Positions 36,601-49,967 of a DNA stretch of 64,000 bases are shown piece after piece (within the stretch, counting starts at the first letter, position 1; the number at the start of each line of letters is the position of its first letter). Both the position numbers and the translations under genes were made by a program. Under the pieces are notes generated by a model. It searched no databases. It was not told where the DNA came from and was given only the letters and a program-made list of their open reading frames with translations. This stretch comes from Strongyloides papillosus (taxonomy: Eukaryota; Nematoda; Chromadorea; Rhabditida; Strongyloididae): contig SRSI01000046.1 in assembly GCA_005656395.1 (NCBI GenBank), positions 434,001-498,000 of the forward strand, read 5' to 3'.

Positions 36601-39580
36601 ATAAATAATAGAAGTGATTAAAAAGCAGGAATATTGATTAAATTATGAATGACAAGTTAGTATTACATAAAAGTTTATTAATTACCCATTCTAATCTTAA
36701 AGGACTCATTTCCCTTCTTTCTTCTTCATTCAACAACTAAAACAAGGACATTTTTCATTTATATAATAAAGCATTACAAGTAAACAAATAGCATTTAAGA
36801 TTAAGCTATAAATATTAAATAAAAACTTACTGGTGAATCTAATAATTCATAAAACCATTTAATTGTATCATTATGAGCAATAATTCCATTCATTCCATCA
36901 ACATATAGCATAATTTGACCTAATGCTCTTAAAATATAGTTTTGGTGGTTTTGATCAGATATTCTTCCTAATTTAATTAAAGAATCTAAACCTTCTGATT
37001 GCACAAATTCGGGAACTAAATCTTTATCATCTTGAAATACCTTTTTTAATGCAAATAAAGCTCTACGTTGATCTCTACCAGAAGAGTATAATAATTTTTC
37101 AATCATTATTTTTACACGTAATGATGTTTGTGTTCTTACAACAAGACTACTTTTTCTAAAATATAAAAAATATAATTAATTATAATGATTAAGAAAATAA
37201 TTAAATTTTTAACAACCTAGATATCTCTAAAATATTGTATGCATCATCAATAGTCATTAAAGTATAATCTTCATTTGAAGAATCAATTTTTCCAAAGGTT
37301 GTTTCTGTATGAATAATTTCAATAGAATTATTATTATTACAATCTTTCACAATTTCTTTTCTTCCAAATGTTGTTGTAGTGGAGATTTGGGGATATTTTG
37401 TAGTGGATAAAGAAGTGTTAGGAACTATCTTCTTTTCACTATAATTACTACAGTGATTTTTATTATTTGACAAGCGCTTAATTGTAAATGGAACTTTTTC
37501 ATTAACCGTATTATTTCTATTAACACTATCCTCATTATGCGAATACTCTTTAATCAAATTTTTTATTCCACTTTTCACTTCTTTAATCTCATCAATAGTC
37601 TTATCATTTTTTAATTTATTTCTCTCATTCATCTTAAATTCATTAATATTCTTATTAATATCTTTTGCATAACAATTATCTAAATTATCTTTCTTATCAT
37701 TATATCGCATAAAATTGTTATCCTTTTTCTGTTCATAGGTTCCATTATATGTATTCTTAGATGTTGAAAATTCAAGGAAATTTTTCTTTGATTTCTCATG
37801 ACCAATATTAATTTCATTGGTATCAGGTACCAATTCATCATCGATATACTGGGAAACAGATTCTGGTGTAAAAGGTTTTATTGAAGATTGATTTCTTAAA
37901 TATGAATTACTACCAATCTCATCAATAGATGTTGAAAACCATTGTTTTTTTGGTGATAAGTTCTTTTTTTGTAAACTGTTTAATGGAACAATATTATTAA
38001 TCTTTGAAACAGTATTATTTTTTTCAATTTTCTTATTTTCATGACTTCCATGTAACAATTTATCTTTTGATATTAACCCAATTGGTTTAATATTTAATGG
38101 TTCATGAAAATTTCTTCCACCACTTATTCCAACTTTATCCCTTAAAAAATTTGTTATTGAATCATTTTTATGTTCTTCAACTGTAGCAGCTTTTGTTTGA
38201 AATGTCTTTGAAATCAAATTTTTTTTCTTACTACTTCCTCTTGATGGTAATGTGGATGTTGTGTAGTCATCATGAATACTTTTTAATGGTCCATTATTTA
38301 GTGGAGGACCATCACAATCAATGTCAATAGAATAACATTTCCATGGTGTTAAGGTACTTGATGTTGTTGAATGAGGATTAGAAGAAATATCACCAACAAT
38401 AGAGGTTCCAAGACGCATTTTTAAAGGATTGTTTTTATTAATTGAACGATTTCCATTCCATGAATTATATTCAGTCATATCGACTTAGTATATATAAATA
38501 TATTTTAATAAAATGATAATTTTAAAATAATTTTGAAGGCCAATAATATAAAATCAATCCAAGTTATGCGATATAATATTATCAAAATTATATTAAATTG
38601 TTTCAAAAGAATTTTATCAAAATTCGTACACCTAACCCATTCTCATCCCATCCCATTTGTGGATCTTTACTATTTTAAATTTCATTATCACATACAACAT
38701 ATAACATCTCTTCTTCTAATTAAATATACTATTTTTGTTATACCAACATTCTTCTTAGTATAATTCAAAACCAAGGTTCTTACCAATGGAGGGGGTATAT
38801 TGATAATTTTAATATAAATTACAACATCTCTTTTGATAAGAAAGGTTATATACATACATATATGTATAAATATATTAGGGGAGACATTTTGTGATAGATA
38901 AAACTATCTCTTTGCGGTTATTAATGATATTTGGATGGAAAGATTAAATGATCTTACAAAAGACATTTACATATATTTAATTTATAAATGATGTGATCTA
39001 ATTTTAGGTGTGATTCTTTATTATCCAATGGATTCGTACTTTTTATTCATCTATTTATCATTTTATATAACTATTTATATAAATTTTTATTACATACTTT
39101 TGAGAAAGTGATAAATTTCTTTTTAAAAGTAATGATTTTTTTTGCCATAAACTTTTGTTTACAATGATGACGCATACTTTTAAATTTTTTTTAATAAAAA
39201 AAATATAATATAAGAGAAAACTTACGGATCACTTTGTAGTATTTGCAATTCATCTTGTTGTTCAGCTAATGTCATATCTGAATCTAAATACGTACCAAAA
39301 TCATCTCCACCATTCTCTAATTTTCTAAATAATTGTAATGCTGCATCACCACTCTATAAAAATAAATAATAACAATGAATAATTAAGATAAAAAAGTAGT
39401 TACTTTATGAGGAGCTCTTATACTTCTGATAACATCTCCTATTTGATCACCAATAGGAGTATGTAGTTGAAAAGAGAAGGTAACTTGTCTCATAGGTTCC
39501 AAATAGCATGTCGACGTTGTAACAAATGGATCTCCATCATTAAGATACTGTATCCGACATGTAAACTTTTCTTCAACCAT
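33660..39580 (-). CDS. fhod-1: FHOD-type formin (FHOD-1), with an apparent 1-base frameshift in FH2
   Basis: Exons 39580-39404, 39353-39226, 37155-36831, 36736-36686 and 36567-33660 join with matching phases. The order follows FHOD1: N-terminal GTPase-binding-like domain (CRIQYLNDGDPF, LAEQQDELQ), FH3/armadillo part (VVRTQTSLRVK, DKDLVPEFVQSEGLDSLI, LRALGQIMLYVDGM), linker rich in Asn and Glu, a short FH1 (SGGIPPPPPPGMM), FH2 (KRSQAINIGLTKLPP, NALNGTEIQGFQLDYL, RWHAFLLFFGYT) and a C-terminal DAD-like tail (RKSLRRTRTLK). FHOD formins nucleate or bundle actin and build sarcomere-like arrays in muscle; the tail binds the N-terminus for autoinhibition. The last exon is 2908 bases, one too many: after TMMPT (34882) a single extra base at about 34881 leads to TGA at 34873, while the next frame resumes PAEIEMIQ with exact spacing. 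About 1195 residues if read across. Confidence 0.93.
37217..38478 (-). CDS. Possible alternative first coding exon of the formin gene
   Basis: A 420-codon open frame from an ATG at 38478 lies inside the roughly 2.1-kb intron between formin exons 2 and 3. It is Asn/Ser/Lys-rich and looks disordered (MTEYNSWNGNRSINKNN; NNNSIEIIHTETTFG). At its 3' end a GTTGTT donor at 37216 leaves phase 2, the same phase as formin exon 2, so both could splice to the exon at 37155 that begins with the FH3 part (KSSLVVRTQ). I therefore infer a second isoform from an internal promoter, in which the GTPase-binding-like domain is replaced by this segment. The donor is non-consensus. Otherwise it could be an independent nested gene ending at the TAA near 37200. 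Confidence 0.55.
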
Positions 39581-42500
39581 TTTTTTAAATTAAAAATATA
39601 TTTTTGATTTTCCTTCAAGTAGGTAAAAATAAAAAATGAATAATAGGAATTTACAGTATATCAAAAATCAACAATAAATTTCTTTTTTAGAGAGATGAAT
39701 TTTCGACAATTTTTACACCTGAAAAATAAGATTATTTACTAATTATAAATATCAACTATATAGTGAGCGTTAAAATTAAAAATTGTAGGAAAAAAATTCA
39801 ACATCTCGCTTTCGTATATCTGTCTTCAAACAATATATGAATAAAGGTAGGTATTAAATTTGAAGGAATGTCATTTTTAGCTTTATATTATTTAATGAAG
39901 CGTTATAAATTGATTTTCAAAGAAGTTAAGACAAAATATATGCATAAAAATATGTTTTTATTTAACATGTATATATATTAGTAAATGTACGTATAATACA
40001 AATATCTAATTATTTATAATTCTCCCAATAACGCTAATTAACACCACAAAAATTTTTGTCTTCAAAATAACACAAAATACATAACATTATTAATGATAAA
40101 AAGTAGTTAAAAGAATGAAAATTTTTTTAGTTTAAAGAATATTTATCATATTTTATTTATATAAAGGTAAAACATATATGATTTTTGAAATTAACAATAA
40201 CATTTTTCAATTTTCTTAGACTTAATTGTTAGATTATATATTTAAAAATATAACATCAAAATCTTTAAATAATTATAAATTTAACTTTGTCAAATTAATA
40301 AAAGAAGAATAGAAATAATATGATGGTAGGTTTTTAACAGCATGAAGCATAAATATATAATTTTTCTTCTTTTTCTCATTAGAATGACAACTTTAGCTTT
40401 AGAGTATTTTAGAAATTTGATTAAAAGTGTATGTTTATTATTATTTTATAATATATGTTTATATAATGTGATAAAGAAAAATAAAAAGAACCATCCTTGA
40501 TCCATTATTTTAAAGAAGAAATGAAAAAAATATACTTATGTAGAAATAAAAAATTAGGAACGCTTTAATTTCGATACTTCATTAACAATTTCAAATTAAA
40601 TTTCGATAACACTCTAACACAGGAAAAGATATTATTATAACGGGAGAATATAAGGTGTAAATAAATGGTTAATTTTAATATTAAGAGTTAAAAGCCTTGA
40701 AAATAAATGTAATATAAAAATATATTGTATCAAATAATGTTATCTTTGTTATTGATGCCACGATTTTGACTTTATAGAAATAATATATTATAACATTTAT
40801 CTTTTAAAATTTTACTACCATCACTTCTTGTTAAATAGAGAAAATGAGGTAGTGATAATATATATAATAAATATATATGTATCGTTTGGTAAAGTACAGA
40901 TGCTTTGATACTTCAAATTTATGTAGATTTAAAGAAGTTAAATGATAACAGATCAATGCTTTATCTATTTGAATATATATGTATTATTTATATCCCCCTG
41001 AAATGTTATATTAAATATACAAATTTATCCAAAACAACGAAATATAATGTTATCATAAAAATGGAAGAAAAAAGTTTTATTTTGAAACAAAATATGTTTA
41101 AATGAAAAGAATATGTAATTATTTCTAATTTACCAAATAAATCAATTGAAAAAATATGTTTAAATTAATAATAAGTTACTATTATATGAATTAATATATG
41201 TAATAAAAATAAATGATTAAGAATCTTTTTAAATAAAAATATATCATTTTAACAAAGAACATACACATATAATATAAATATATGTATAATTGTGTATGTA
41301 GTCCATCAAGAAGCATGAGTAAGTTAAAATAAAACGATTTTAAAAAAAATCTTTAAACAATGTTGATGAGAAGATGGATGTGAAAGTTAAATGAAACGTT
41401 TACAATAAATTGTAATAAAAAAATCAAGAAAAAATTTTTTATCATATATATAGGTATATTCTTGTTAAGTGATAATGTATCTTAACACCAAGATGACAAA
41501 TTTAAGAGATTTTCAACAATTCATTTAACGATAGAGAAAAGGAAAAGTAATGTTAATAATAGTACAAAAGAGAATAGGTAAAAAGCTGAAATCTTTTGAT
41601 AAAAAAGAACATATATAAAATATTATTTACTTAGCCGGATATCTGGAAGTTGGATAAAAGGTACGCTAAAACATTATTTGTATAAGGAACAGGAATTAGT
41701 ACAAATAGATACTGTGGAGATTGATAGGTGATGGAAAATGTGAAGAAGGATAGTAAATTATTTAATCAATTTTGTTAGTTTAAATTTAAATATGTTATAA
41801 AAGATTAAAGGTAATGGGTAAAAAAGTTGGGAAGATATTATATTATTTCAAGAGTCATAATGATATTTCTAGTTTACAAAAGAATATAGATAAAACTTTG
41901 TTTAATTAACTTATTTTTTTAACATTACTCTCAATAAATATATAAAATTTAATTGTTATTATTTTACAAGAAACTTTTACTAATTAAAAGAATCCCACTA
42001 TTTTATTTTATTACTATTTTTTGGTGAAAAAAAAACATTAAAAGTGGTATGTTAAATGAAACTTGAATGTAGTGAATAGTTTTTTTTCAAAAAATTTTTG
42101 AATAATCCAAACGATTAACTAGAATATTTAAGGATACATATATTTAAATTATTCATAGTGGTTATTTATAAAAAAAAAATTCCTTAATGCCAATTATAAG
42201 AAAAAAGGATATTTTTTATAGCCATCTAAAATTGCCTGTTCAGTCGTTTAATTATTCAGAATAAAATATAAATAAATAATTGACAGTATTTTGATTAAAA
42301 ATATAATTAATGACAATTAAAAATAAAGAGATAAAACTTCTCAATATCAAAATAAAATTAACCAGAATGACATTTGTCTCTTTACATTTAAAATAAAAAA
42401 GTCTCTTTAAAGCAATTAAAAGAATGAAAAAAAAGTTTCTAGATTTTTGGAGCCCCCACAAAAGAGTATTAATAATTGAGAAGTTAGTCATCACAGTCAA

Positions 42501-45500
42501 TAATGTTAATACTAAAAGATAGAAATGTGTATTCTTTTCATAATATAACTTTAAAATTATTTTATTTGTTATGGAGTTAAAAAAAATAAATCATTCTTTG
42601 TTTATTTTCCCTTTTTTATCATTCTTATTTAAATATTCGTATTTTCGAAAACTTTATAATATATTTTTTAAAAATATACAAAGTTAAAGGTAGAAGTTTA
42701 ATAAAGTGATTAAAAAAAGATAGTGAAAGAAAGAGGTATTTGTAATTATTAATGACTTGATTTATAAAAAGTAGAACATTACTATTTAATGTTTATAAGA
42801 TTAATGTATATAATATGTTTATTTTTATTTTAATCATGCTATTATAAGCAGAATAGAAAAGAGACCTAGAAAAATAGGTAGCAATAATCTTTTGTGGACA
42901 ACAATATTAAGTATATAAAGTAGACATCTTCTTTCAATTAAAGAAATAATGTACTAATGAAAATGATCAAAATTAATTATTTTTATACATTATATACATA
43001 CATAATTACATATATATCAAAACAATAAACAAAAAAAAATAAAATAAGCTGATAAGATAACTAAAAACTAAAAAAAGTCATAAAATTAAATCATAGGTAA
43101 TGATATAAATAATAAGCCACTTTCAAATGTTATTTATAACAATTAATATATAAAATTAAATGATAGAAGTCACAACTGCTATCAATAAATATTATTAATA
43201 AATATTGACTATTCACTTATTCAATTTAAACATACATAATTGCTACATTATGAAATCTTTTTTAGAAATAAAAAATATTAATTCGTTTAAGAATAACAGT
43301 AGAAATGAAAATAATTTTTATACCATAATAAGATATTTTATGAGAAAACTTTCATATCAATAGAGAAAAGCAATAAATTATCTTGTATAATATGTATAAA
43401 CAATATTTTAATTGTTAAAATTATTACATACTTTTAATTGTCTATGATCCAACATCAAAAGATGTATGTTCAAAATTATTTTACCGTAAAATTATATCTA
43501 TTAAAATTTAATTATCTCCTCTTCTTATCATTAATATTTCATTTAATTCTATATACACTTACATAAATGTAACCTTCTATGGATATTTATCCATCTTCTC
43601 TTTATTTTAAATTCTATTTACTCTATGATTCAATAAAAATTTATCAATTACCTACAGTTATCTTTTAAAATATCCTTCACTCATCCAGAAAAATATTTTT
43701 AACCTTATAAAATAAGAAGATTATTTTGTTTAATCAAAATTATTAATATAATAGATATCAATAAATTTGCTATCTTATTTTGATCATAATCTATAATCTA
43801 TTTTCACACCTTTATTATAAACATACCTAAGATTTTATCAATTTTTTCTTTAATTATCATTGATGTCAACGTTAATTAACACAATTCTTTCTAATATAAA
43901 ACACAATTTGCCGTACAAATATACGTTTATAAATCATTTTATTTTACTAAAATAAATACTTTATTAGTAATATTTACACTTTATATTTAAATATGAACAC
44001 TAATATATTTCAAATTGACAACTAAAAATAGATGTACTTCTTTAATAATCAAAGAACACAATAATATAAATATAAAAAATAAACTTTTTCTTTCGAAAAA
44101 AAGCTATTATTCAATATTAATGGATAACTTTTAAAACTAAACATATTATTAAAAGCTTAAAAGAACTAAAAAGATATTTCAAGTATCAAAAAAATAAAAT
44201 GCAAAAAACCACATAATCTTTAAATATCATGGATCAAAGGATTTATCAAAAAATAAAATAAGACATTAATCAACAGGTTATTTTTAATATTATTAAGAGT
44301 ATTATAAAAAAAGGTAAAACTTTATGTTTGCATTTAATCATATTAAAATAATGTAAATAATAACATATTTTGTTAAAAATTTCTTTTTGATTTTGGTAAT
44401 TTAAAATCTAAATATTTAAAGAATATCTATAGTAAAAGTATATTTTTAATTTAACATGTTTTTTTGTCATTAAAATAATTGGTTGAGTTGTTTGTTAGAC
44501 ATGATATTGTTGTAGATTAACATATCAAATAATAAGATATTTTAATTCGTTTACAATCATTTAATAATACAATTTTAATTATGAAATCCAATAGAAAATA
44601 TTGTTAGTAATTTATTTGATTAATAAATAATATAACACATATCAATCAATGATAAAAAAAACGTTCAATATTTAACTTTTCAATATATTGAGATTGTTAA
44701 GAATATATTTATCCTTCATATAAATGCATTGTGTCATTTTTATGATATAAAAAATTATTTAAATACTTGAGAAATATGGAGGATATATAAAGAGTTGTTT
44801 ATGTATCAATAAAACTAAATATTTATCATTGCGTGTTATGATAAAATACATCTAAAAAACTCTATAAACACAATTAAGAATACGACATTTTTTTTTGTTA
44901 TTCAAATTTCTTCAACTTTTAAGAGTATAATAAAAAAAGATTTTGAAGTTTAGGTTAATAAATGATAATGATCTTGCGATCTATTGAGTATTTTTAAAAT
45001 ATTAATACATGAATAATTAATTTTGCACTATCTTTATCTATAAATTATTCAATCTTAACTTTTGAATATTGAAAAGTAAGCTTAAAATTCAGATTAAAAG
45101 GAAGATTTTAAACTTATGCTTGTTAATGTTTTTGAAAGATACATTATTAATAAACAATATGAATATAGTTTTTAAATTGTATTAAAGAGTTATTTCCATA
45201 TGGAATTTATCAACTTTGTTATATCTCTAAAAAAGTAATATAAAATTGAAATTATTTTTTTTAAACAAAAAAAAATTTCTGTTGTGTATGATAAAATTGT
45301 TGATAGAATCTTTCATTGTACTTACAAAAACATTAAATGGATTTTACTATACAATAAAAATATACAAAATATTAAAAAGTTTTTTATTGTAGTAAATGTT
45401 TTGAAGATGGTAGATTGATAAATAAAAATAAGATTAAGTGTTTATCGAAAAAATATAAGGTAGATTAATTCATAAGAGGTATCATAATTTTTACTGTTTC

Positions 45501-46889
45501 ATAACTCTTTTTTCATTGTCACTCGCGTTTATTACTTTATTAGTAATAAGACAATATAAATAGTTTTTAAATTACATAAACTTTCAAAATAAATGTCGAT
45601 AATTGATGTAAAAGTGAATGATTTATTTTTTAAAGAGTTCTTCATTATTGAGTTCGTATAGGAATGATTAATGGTGTTCCTTTAAAAAATTATTTTTTGA
45701 GAAAATAATAATTGTAAAGTGATTGAAAAGGTTTCGCCATAACAAAACATAATAGTACTATCTATTTTACATGTCAGTTTTTGAATTTAATAATCTTTAT
45801 TAATAAAAATATTTTCCATATCAATTATAAAACTCATATTAATATAATTGATTTATAATAACATTACTTAAGAAAAATTTTTATTTTAAATTATTAGTGT
45901 ACTTCTTGAAAACTAGATATAAAATTTTAAAATTGCTTTCTTAAATTATCATATTAACATAAAATTTATTTGAAGATAGGAAAAATATAATTATTATTAT
46001 AAAGGTCTATCATTAAATCAAAATATTACAACATTGTTTAAATAATAAGAAGTTGGACAACAAAAGTTTTGCGACAATTGTTAATTTTATAATTACTATT
46101 TCCTCTATCAATTTACATTTCGATTTTATCCTATTGAAATTTACTAGGAGATAAAAAAAATAATAATTGACATATGATTTTATACTTTAATGCACAACAA
46201 AAGGTGATACTTTTTTGTTTTCTGAAGTATTACTTAAGTTTTGCAAGATTTAATCTTAAAAAAATTTACTTTTTGAAACTAATGTAAATTAATGGGAAAA
46301 AAATTTGTTGACTGTTGATTTAATAGATAAGTTTATGGGGATCATATCAATATTATTTTTTGAAATTGCATGATACTGATATAAAAATAAATACAACAAA
46401 GTTACATTCTGAAATCATATATATAGTTAAATATTATCAGAAACAAGAAAGATTTTCTTGTAATCGCGAGGAAGATAATATTTTAAATACTGCTAATGAC
46501 TCTAATCTTTTCTCATGTTAATGTACATAGATCTATTCTATATTCTTTGAGGACCCAAAAGAATAAAAGCATAAAGATTCAATCTTATAAAAACCATTGT
46601 TTATTTAGATTCTATGATGTATAAATTCCAATTAGCAACTCTTTCTATTTGATTCTATGAATATTTTTTCATAGCTGTATAGTTCTATTAATTACAAAAC
46701 ACATAAAAGTGTCGATTTGACGCATACATTTTATATAAAAAATGAGTGCATTTGACAACATTTTATAGCTTACGGTTTTATCCATTTCCTGTAATTGATA
46801 ATATTCTGAGGATGATCGATCAAACCAATGTGTTTAAGTTTTCTGTGAATATTGCAGCAAAAAAGTTGAAGGGAAAAGTTTAAAAACCA
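39581..46889. other. Gene desert of about 7.3 kb
   Basis: Very AT-rich sequence from the formin ATG to the tRNA-like element. Open frames at 40905-41105 (plus) and 42252-42500 (minus) are short, low in complexity and lack splice partners, so they are not called. Many A/T homopolymers and short TA repeats. The first few hundred bases presumably hold the formin promoter. Confidence 0.55.
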
Positions 46890-46961
46890 CTCTCTAGTGG
46901 GGGGATCGAACCAGAGTTGCCAGGCGATAGGCAGGAACACTGACCACTATGCCAAAAATGT
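46890..46961 (-). other. Degenerate tRNA-like element with A and B boxes
   Basis: On the minus strand TGGCATAGTGG (46954-46944) is a perfect fit to the internal A box and GGTTCGATCCC (46913-46903) to the B box of RNA polymerase III genes, 30 bases apart as in tRNAs. The stretch is far richer in G+C than the surrounding desert. The cloverleaf does not close: the acceptor ends do not pair, the T stem is poor, and the anticodon arm gives TGCC/GGCA around an 8-base loop. I read it as a tRNA pseudogene or tRNA-derived repeat, perhaps still able to recruit Pol III. A working tRNA is unlikely. Confidence 0.5.
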
Positions 46962-47351
46962 ATCCTATAATTCTTGAGTCTGTTCCAAGAACGTTCTTAA
47001 CACATGCTTTGAGAACAAACGTTCGATCTTAAATCTTTAAATGATAAATTTTTTGATTTTTAGGAACTTTTTCCAAAGTAATTTTTTTTGAAGAATATGA
47101 ATTTGATATCTATTTAAGCAAGATACTTTGATAATGTTGAGAAAAACGCAATTTTGTTAATGAGGCAAAATTCAGTGAGTTTTTTAAAACCTTCCTATAA
47201 TATGATAAGTATGTTTTATATGAAGGTAAAAATCATTATTAGTATTCGACTGTACACGATATGTTCCTTAGGTGTCCTAATATATTTTATTTTATAAAAA
47301 CGAAAAAATCAATTTTTAATTCATTTAAACTATTTATATATAATAATAGTT
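46962..47351. other. Spacer 3' of the Ldh2/MDH2-family gene
   Basis: About 390 AT-rich bases holding the 3' untranslated region of the minus-strand gene at 47352-48648. No gene seen. Confidence 0.45.
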
Positions 47352-48648
47352 TCAATGAATTTCATTTTTAACTAGTTTTTCAACACTTCCTAGTAATCTA
47401 AATGGTTCAACATTATACTTATGGGATATTTCATTCATGTTGATTATTTGATTTGGATGATATGGAATACCACCAAGGTTATCCACAAATATTTCATGAA
47501 TTCTTTCACTGTCTCCAGCAATTTCAACAGACAAACCATCTTTGTTAGCTTTTGGCAAATTTCTCATTGTGTCAATTAAATCTTGAACTCTATTTTCAAA
47601 ATTTGAGGCAAAACATTTAGGATTAATTGCAATAAATATTTGCCCTAAATCAGCTTCTTTTGTTGTAGACATCCATCTTCGAACATTTGGCCCCCATGCA
47701 CCGCCTGAAAGAATACCACAAAATATTTCAACCATTGTCGAAAGACCTGTTCCTTTGTAACCACCCATTCCTTCTACACCTCCTAATGGTAATAATCCAC
47801 CTCCATCCATAATTTCTGTTGGATCTGTAGAAACATTACCGGTTTTATCGGCACCCCATGTATTCGGAACTTTGATATTTTTTCTTTTTGCTAATTCAAT
47901 TTTACCAATAGCTGCTGTTGTTGTAGCCATATCAAGGACAAATGAATCATCATCTTTTCCATTCGCAGCAACTGATATTGGATTTGTTCCTAAAGCAGTT
48001 TTTCCAGAACGTGTTGGAAACATTAGTGGTGATGTGTTTGTCATTGATATGCCAATCATATTATTTTCCAAACATTTTAATGTGTAGTATCCAGCAATAC
48101 CGTAATGATTTGATCCTTTTGCTGAAACTAATCCAATTCCAAAATTTTTAGCTTTTTTTATTGCCAAGTCTGTGCAAAAATTTCCAACAACTGGACCTAG
48201 AAGATTATTTCCATCAACCCAAGCTGTTGCACCAAAATCATTTAATATTTTTGGTTCACCTTTACCTTTGCATGCTCCCGTTTTTACATCTCTCATATAC
48301 ATTTCTAAATTTGAAAATAATATGCTTTAAAAGATTAAAAATACCAAGACGATTTATTCCATGACTGTAGTGTCCTCTATTATCTCCTTTTACCAGTACA
48401 TCAGCTAACATTTTTGCATGATTGCTATCAGTGCCAACAACTTTCATACAATCAATAATATATCGTTTTACCTTAATAAAAAAGTATTTAAATTAGTGTA
48501 TAATCTTGAATTCTAGACTAACATCTCCAATTGGCGAAACTTGGTAATCTTTGAAATCATTCCTTTTTGTTTGAAGTATTCTTTCCAATGATAATAATTT
48601 ACTTCCTACTGTTATTTTATATCTCCTAAATATTAAACTTCTTTGCAT
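47352..48648 (-). CDS. Ldh2/MDH2-family malate/L-lactate dehydrogenase-like oxidoreductase
   Basis: Exons 48648-48523, 48471-48345 and 48304-47352 join in phases 0 and 1 to give 401 residues. This NAD(P)-dependent oxidoreductase family (bacterial malate/lactate/ureidoglycolate dehydrogenases, and a few animal members) is unrelated to classic Rossmann-fold malate dehydrogenase. Visible family motifs: RGHYSHGINRLEMY (the exon 2/3 junction falls inside), GSNHYGIAGYY with the probable catalytic histidine, MTNTSPLMFPTRSG and LGTNPISVAA in the cofactor-binding part, DMATTTAAIGKIELAKRK, and GYKGTGLSTMVEIFCGILSGGAWG. The length is slightly above bacterial relatives (about 350) because of an N-terminal segment MQRSLIFRRYKITVGSKLL, basic and possibly a mitochondrial presequence. 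The true substrate cannot be read from sequence. Its neighbours to the right are receptors on the same strand, with no apparent functional link. Confidence 0.88.
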
Positions 48649-48926
48649 TCTTAAAATATAAAATGAATAGTTTTAATCAAACTTTATATGGAAGTCAAAA
48701 CTAATTAATATTTTATTAATGTATATAATATTTATAACAAAATAGTTTTATATATTAATTAATTTTTAAAAAATTAACAGTATATACAAATGTTATTCTG
48801 ATAAGACATTTATTGTTTGGAGAAGTGATTTCACGTGACAGCAAAACACTCATATGTTGAATTTACTTTATAATTGAAAGTAAATTTATTAGCTTTTATT
48901 ACATTTATCATTTTAAAAGAAAAACA

Positions 48927-49967
48927 TTAAAAATTATTATTTTTTAAATTATTATAACTTAGAACAATAGTTATTTTGTTTTTGTTTTTTGAAGAAAATA
49001 GATGTATAATTTCTTTTCTTATTTCACTACAAAATTATTTTAAAAGTGGAAATTAAAATTACCTTATCATTAAAATGGTTAATAATATATTAATAGAACT
49101 GTTACATATAAAGAAAAAGTTGATAATTACGCTTGAATATCGTGAATCTGTTAACAATGTATCATATTCCCATAATAATTCAATAAAAAGATAACAAACG
49201 AAGTTTGAAAGACCTTGTATTATAAATTTTACATCAGACCATCGAAATGTGGCATTGGTACCTTTGTTACCTAATTTCCTCATTCTAATAACTTTTACAA
49301 TAATAAATATATATATGACAAATGATATTGTTAAAAAAATTATCACGAATTTGTTTTCAATCTCAAAAGCCACATATGCTTTTTCAAAATCCCCACGATA
49401 TTCAAATCCTAAACTAACTAAAGAATATGTAAATGAAAAATCTGGAAACATATAGAAAATCGTCATAAATACTCCCCAAGCATAACATAGATATAGTCCA
49501 TAGGTAAAAAAATTGTTTCTATTAATATTGGGAAGTACTTTTTGTTTATAAAATATATCAAATGCATTGAAAGTTAAAAGAAATATAAAAGACACTAATG
49601 TTAAAAAGATTCCTTGAACAATAGCACCTAATATTGTATCTAAGATATTTGGTATTAAATTGCCTGTAAATCCAAAGATAGATGTTGTCCAAAAGATTAT
49701 CTGCTGAATGAATACAATTACAGATATACTCAACTGAATTTTGTAAGCAACATTTATCAACAATTTACGTTTTCTAATAAAAACCTAAAAAATAGTGGAA
49801 GATCATGATTACAAAAAACATACATATAATATTAATCCCTCAAAAAATATTGAAACGGTTGAAATAAAAAAAAATACAGAGCATATATATTTATTAATTG
49901 TAAGTTCATGGCTTGATAAATATATATCTGTATTATCAATTATAAGCGTAGACGGTGAAACGTTCAT
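48927..49967 (-). CDS. Serpentine receptor (7TM chemoreceptor-like), copy A
   Basis: Exons 49967-49824 (48 codons), 49784-49063 and 49026-48927 join in phases 0 and 2 to give 321 residues. About seven hydrophobic helices are visible; the first is in exon 1. Features shared with the five other copies: a phase-0 intron just after TM1, the TM3-end motif LLTFNAFDIFYKQ, an aromatic-rich loop FSFTYSLVSLGFEYRG, EIENKFV before TM5, ELLWEYD in TM6/7, and a short cytosolic tail starting SEIRKEI. Nematode-specific G-protein-coupled receptors of this build act as chemoreceptors in sensory neurons; I cannot place it firmly in a class (srx- or srt-like are candidates). Ligand unknown. Confidence 0.85.

Noticed and set aside
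40905..41105. Plus-strand 66-codon frame in the desert
   Set aside because: Composition typical of random AT-rich frames; no start context, domain or intron.
42252..42500. Minus-strand hydrophobic 82-codon frame
   Set aside because: Phe/Ile/Leu/Asn content is what T-rich random sequence yields; it does not share the receptor signature.
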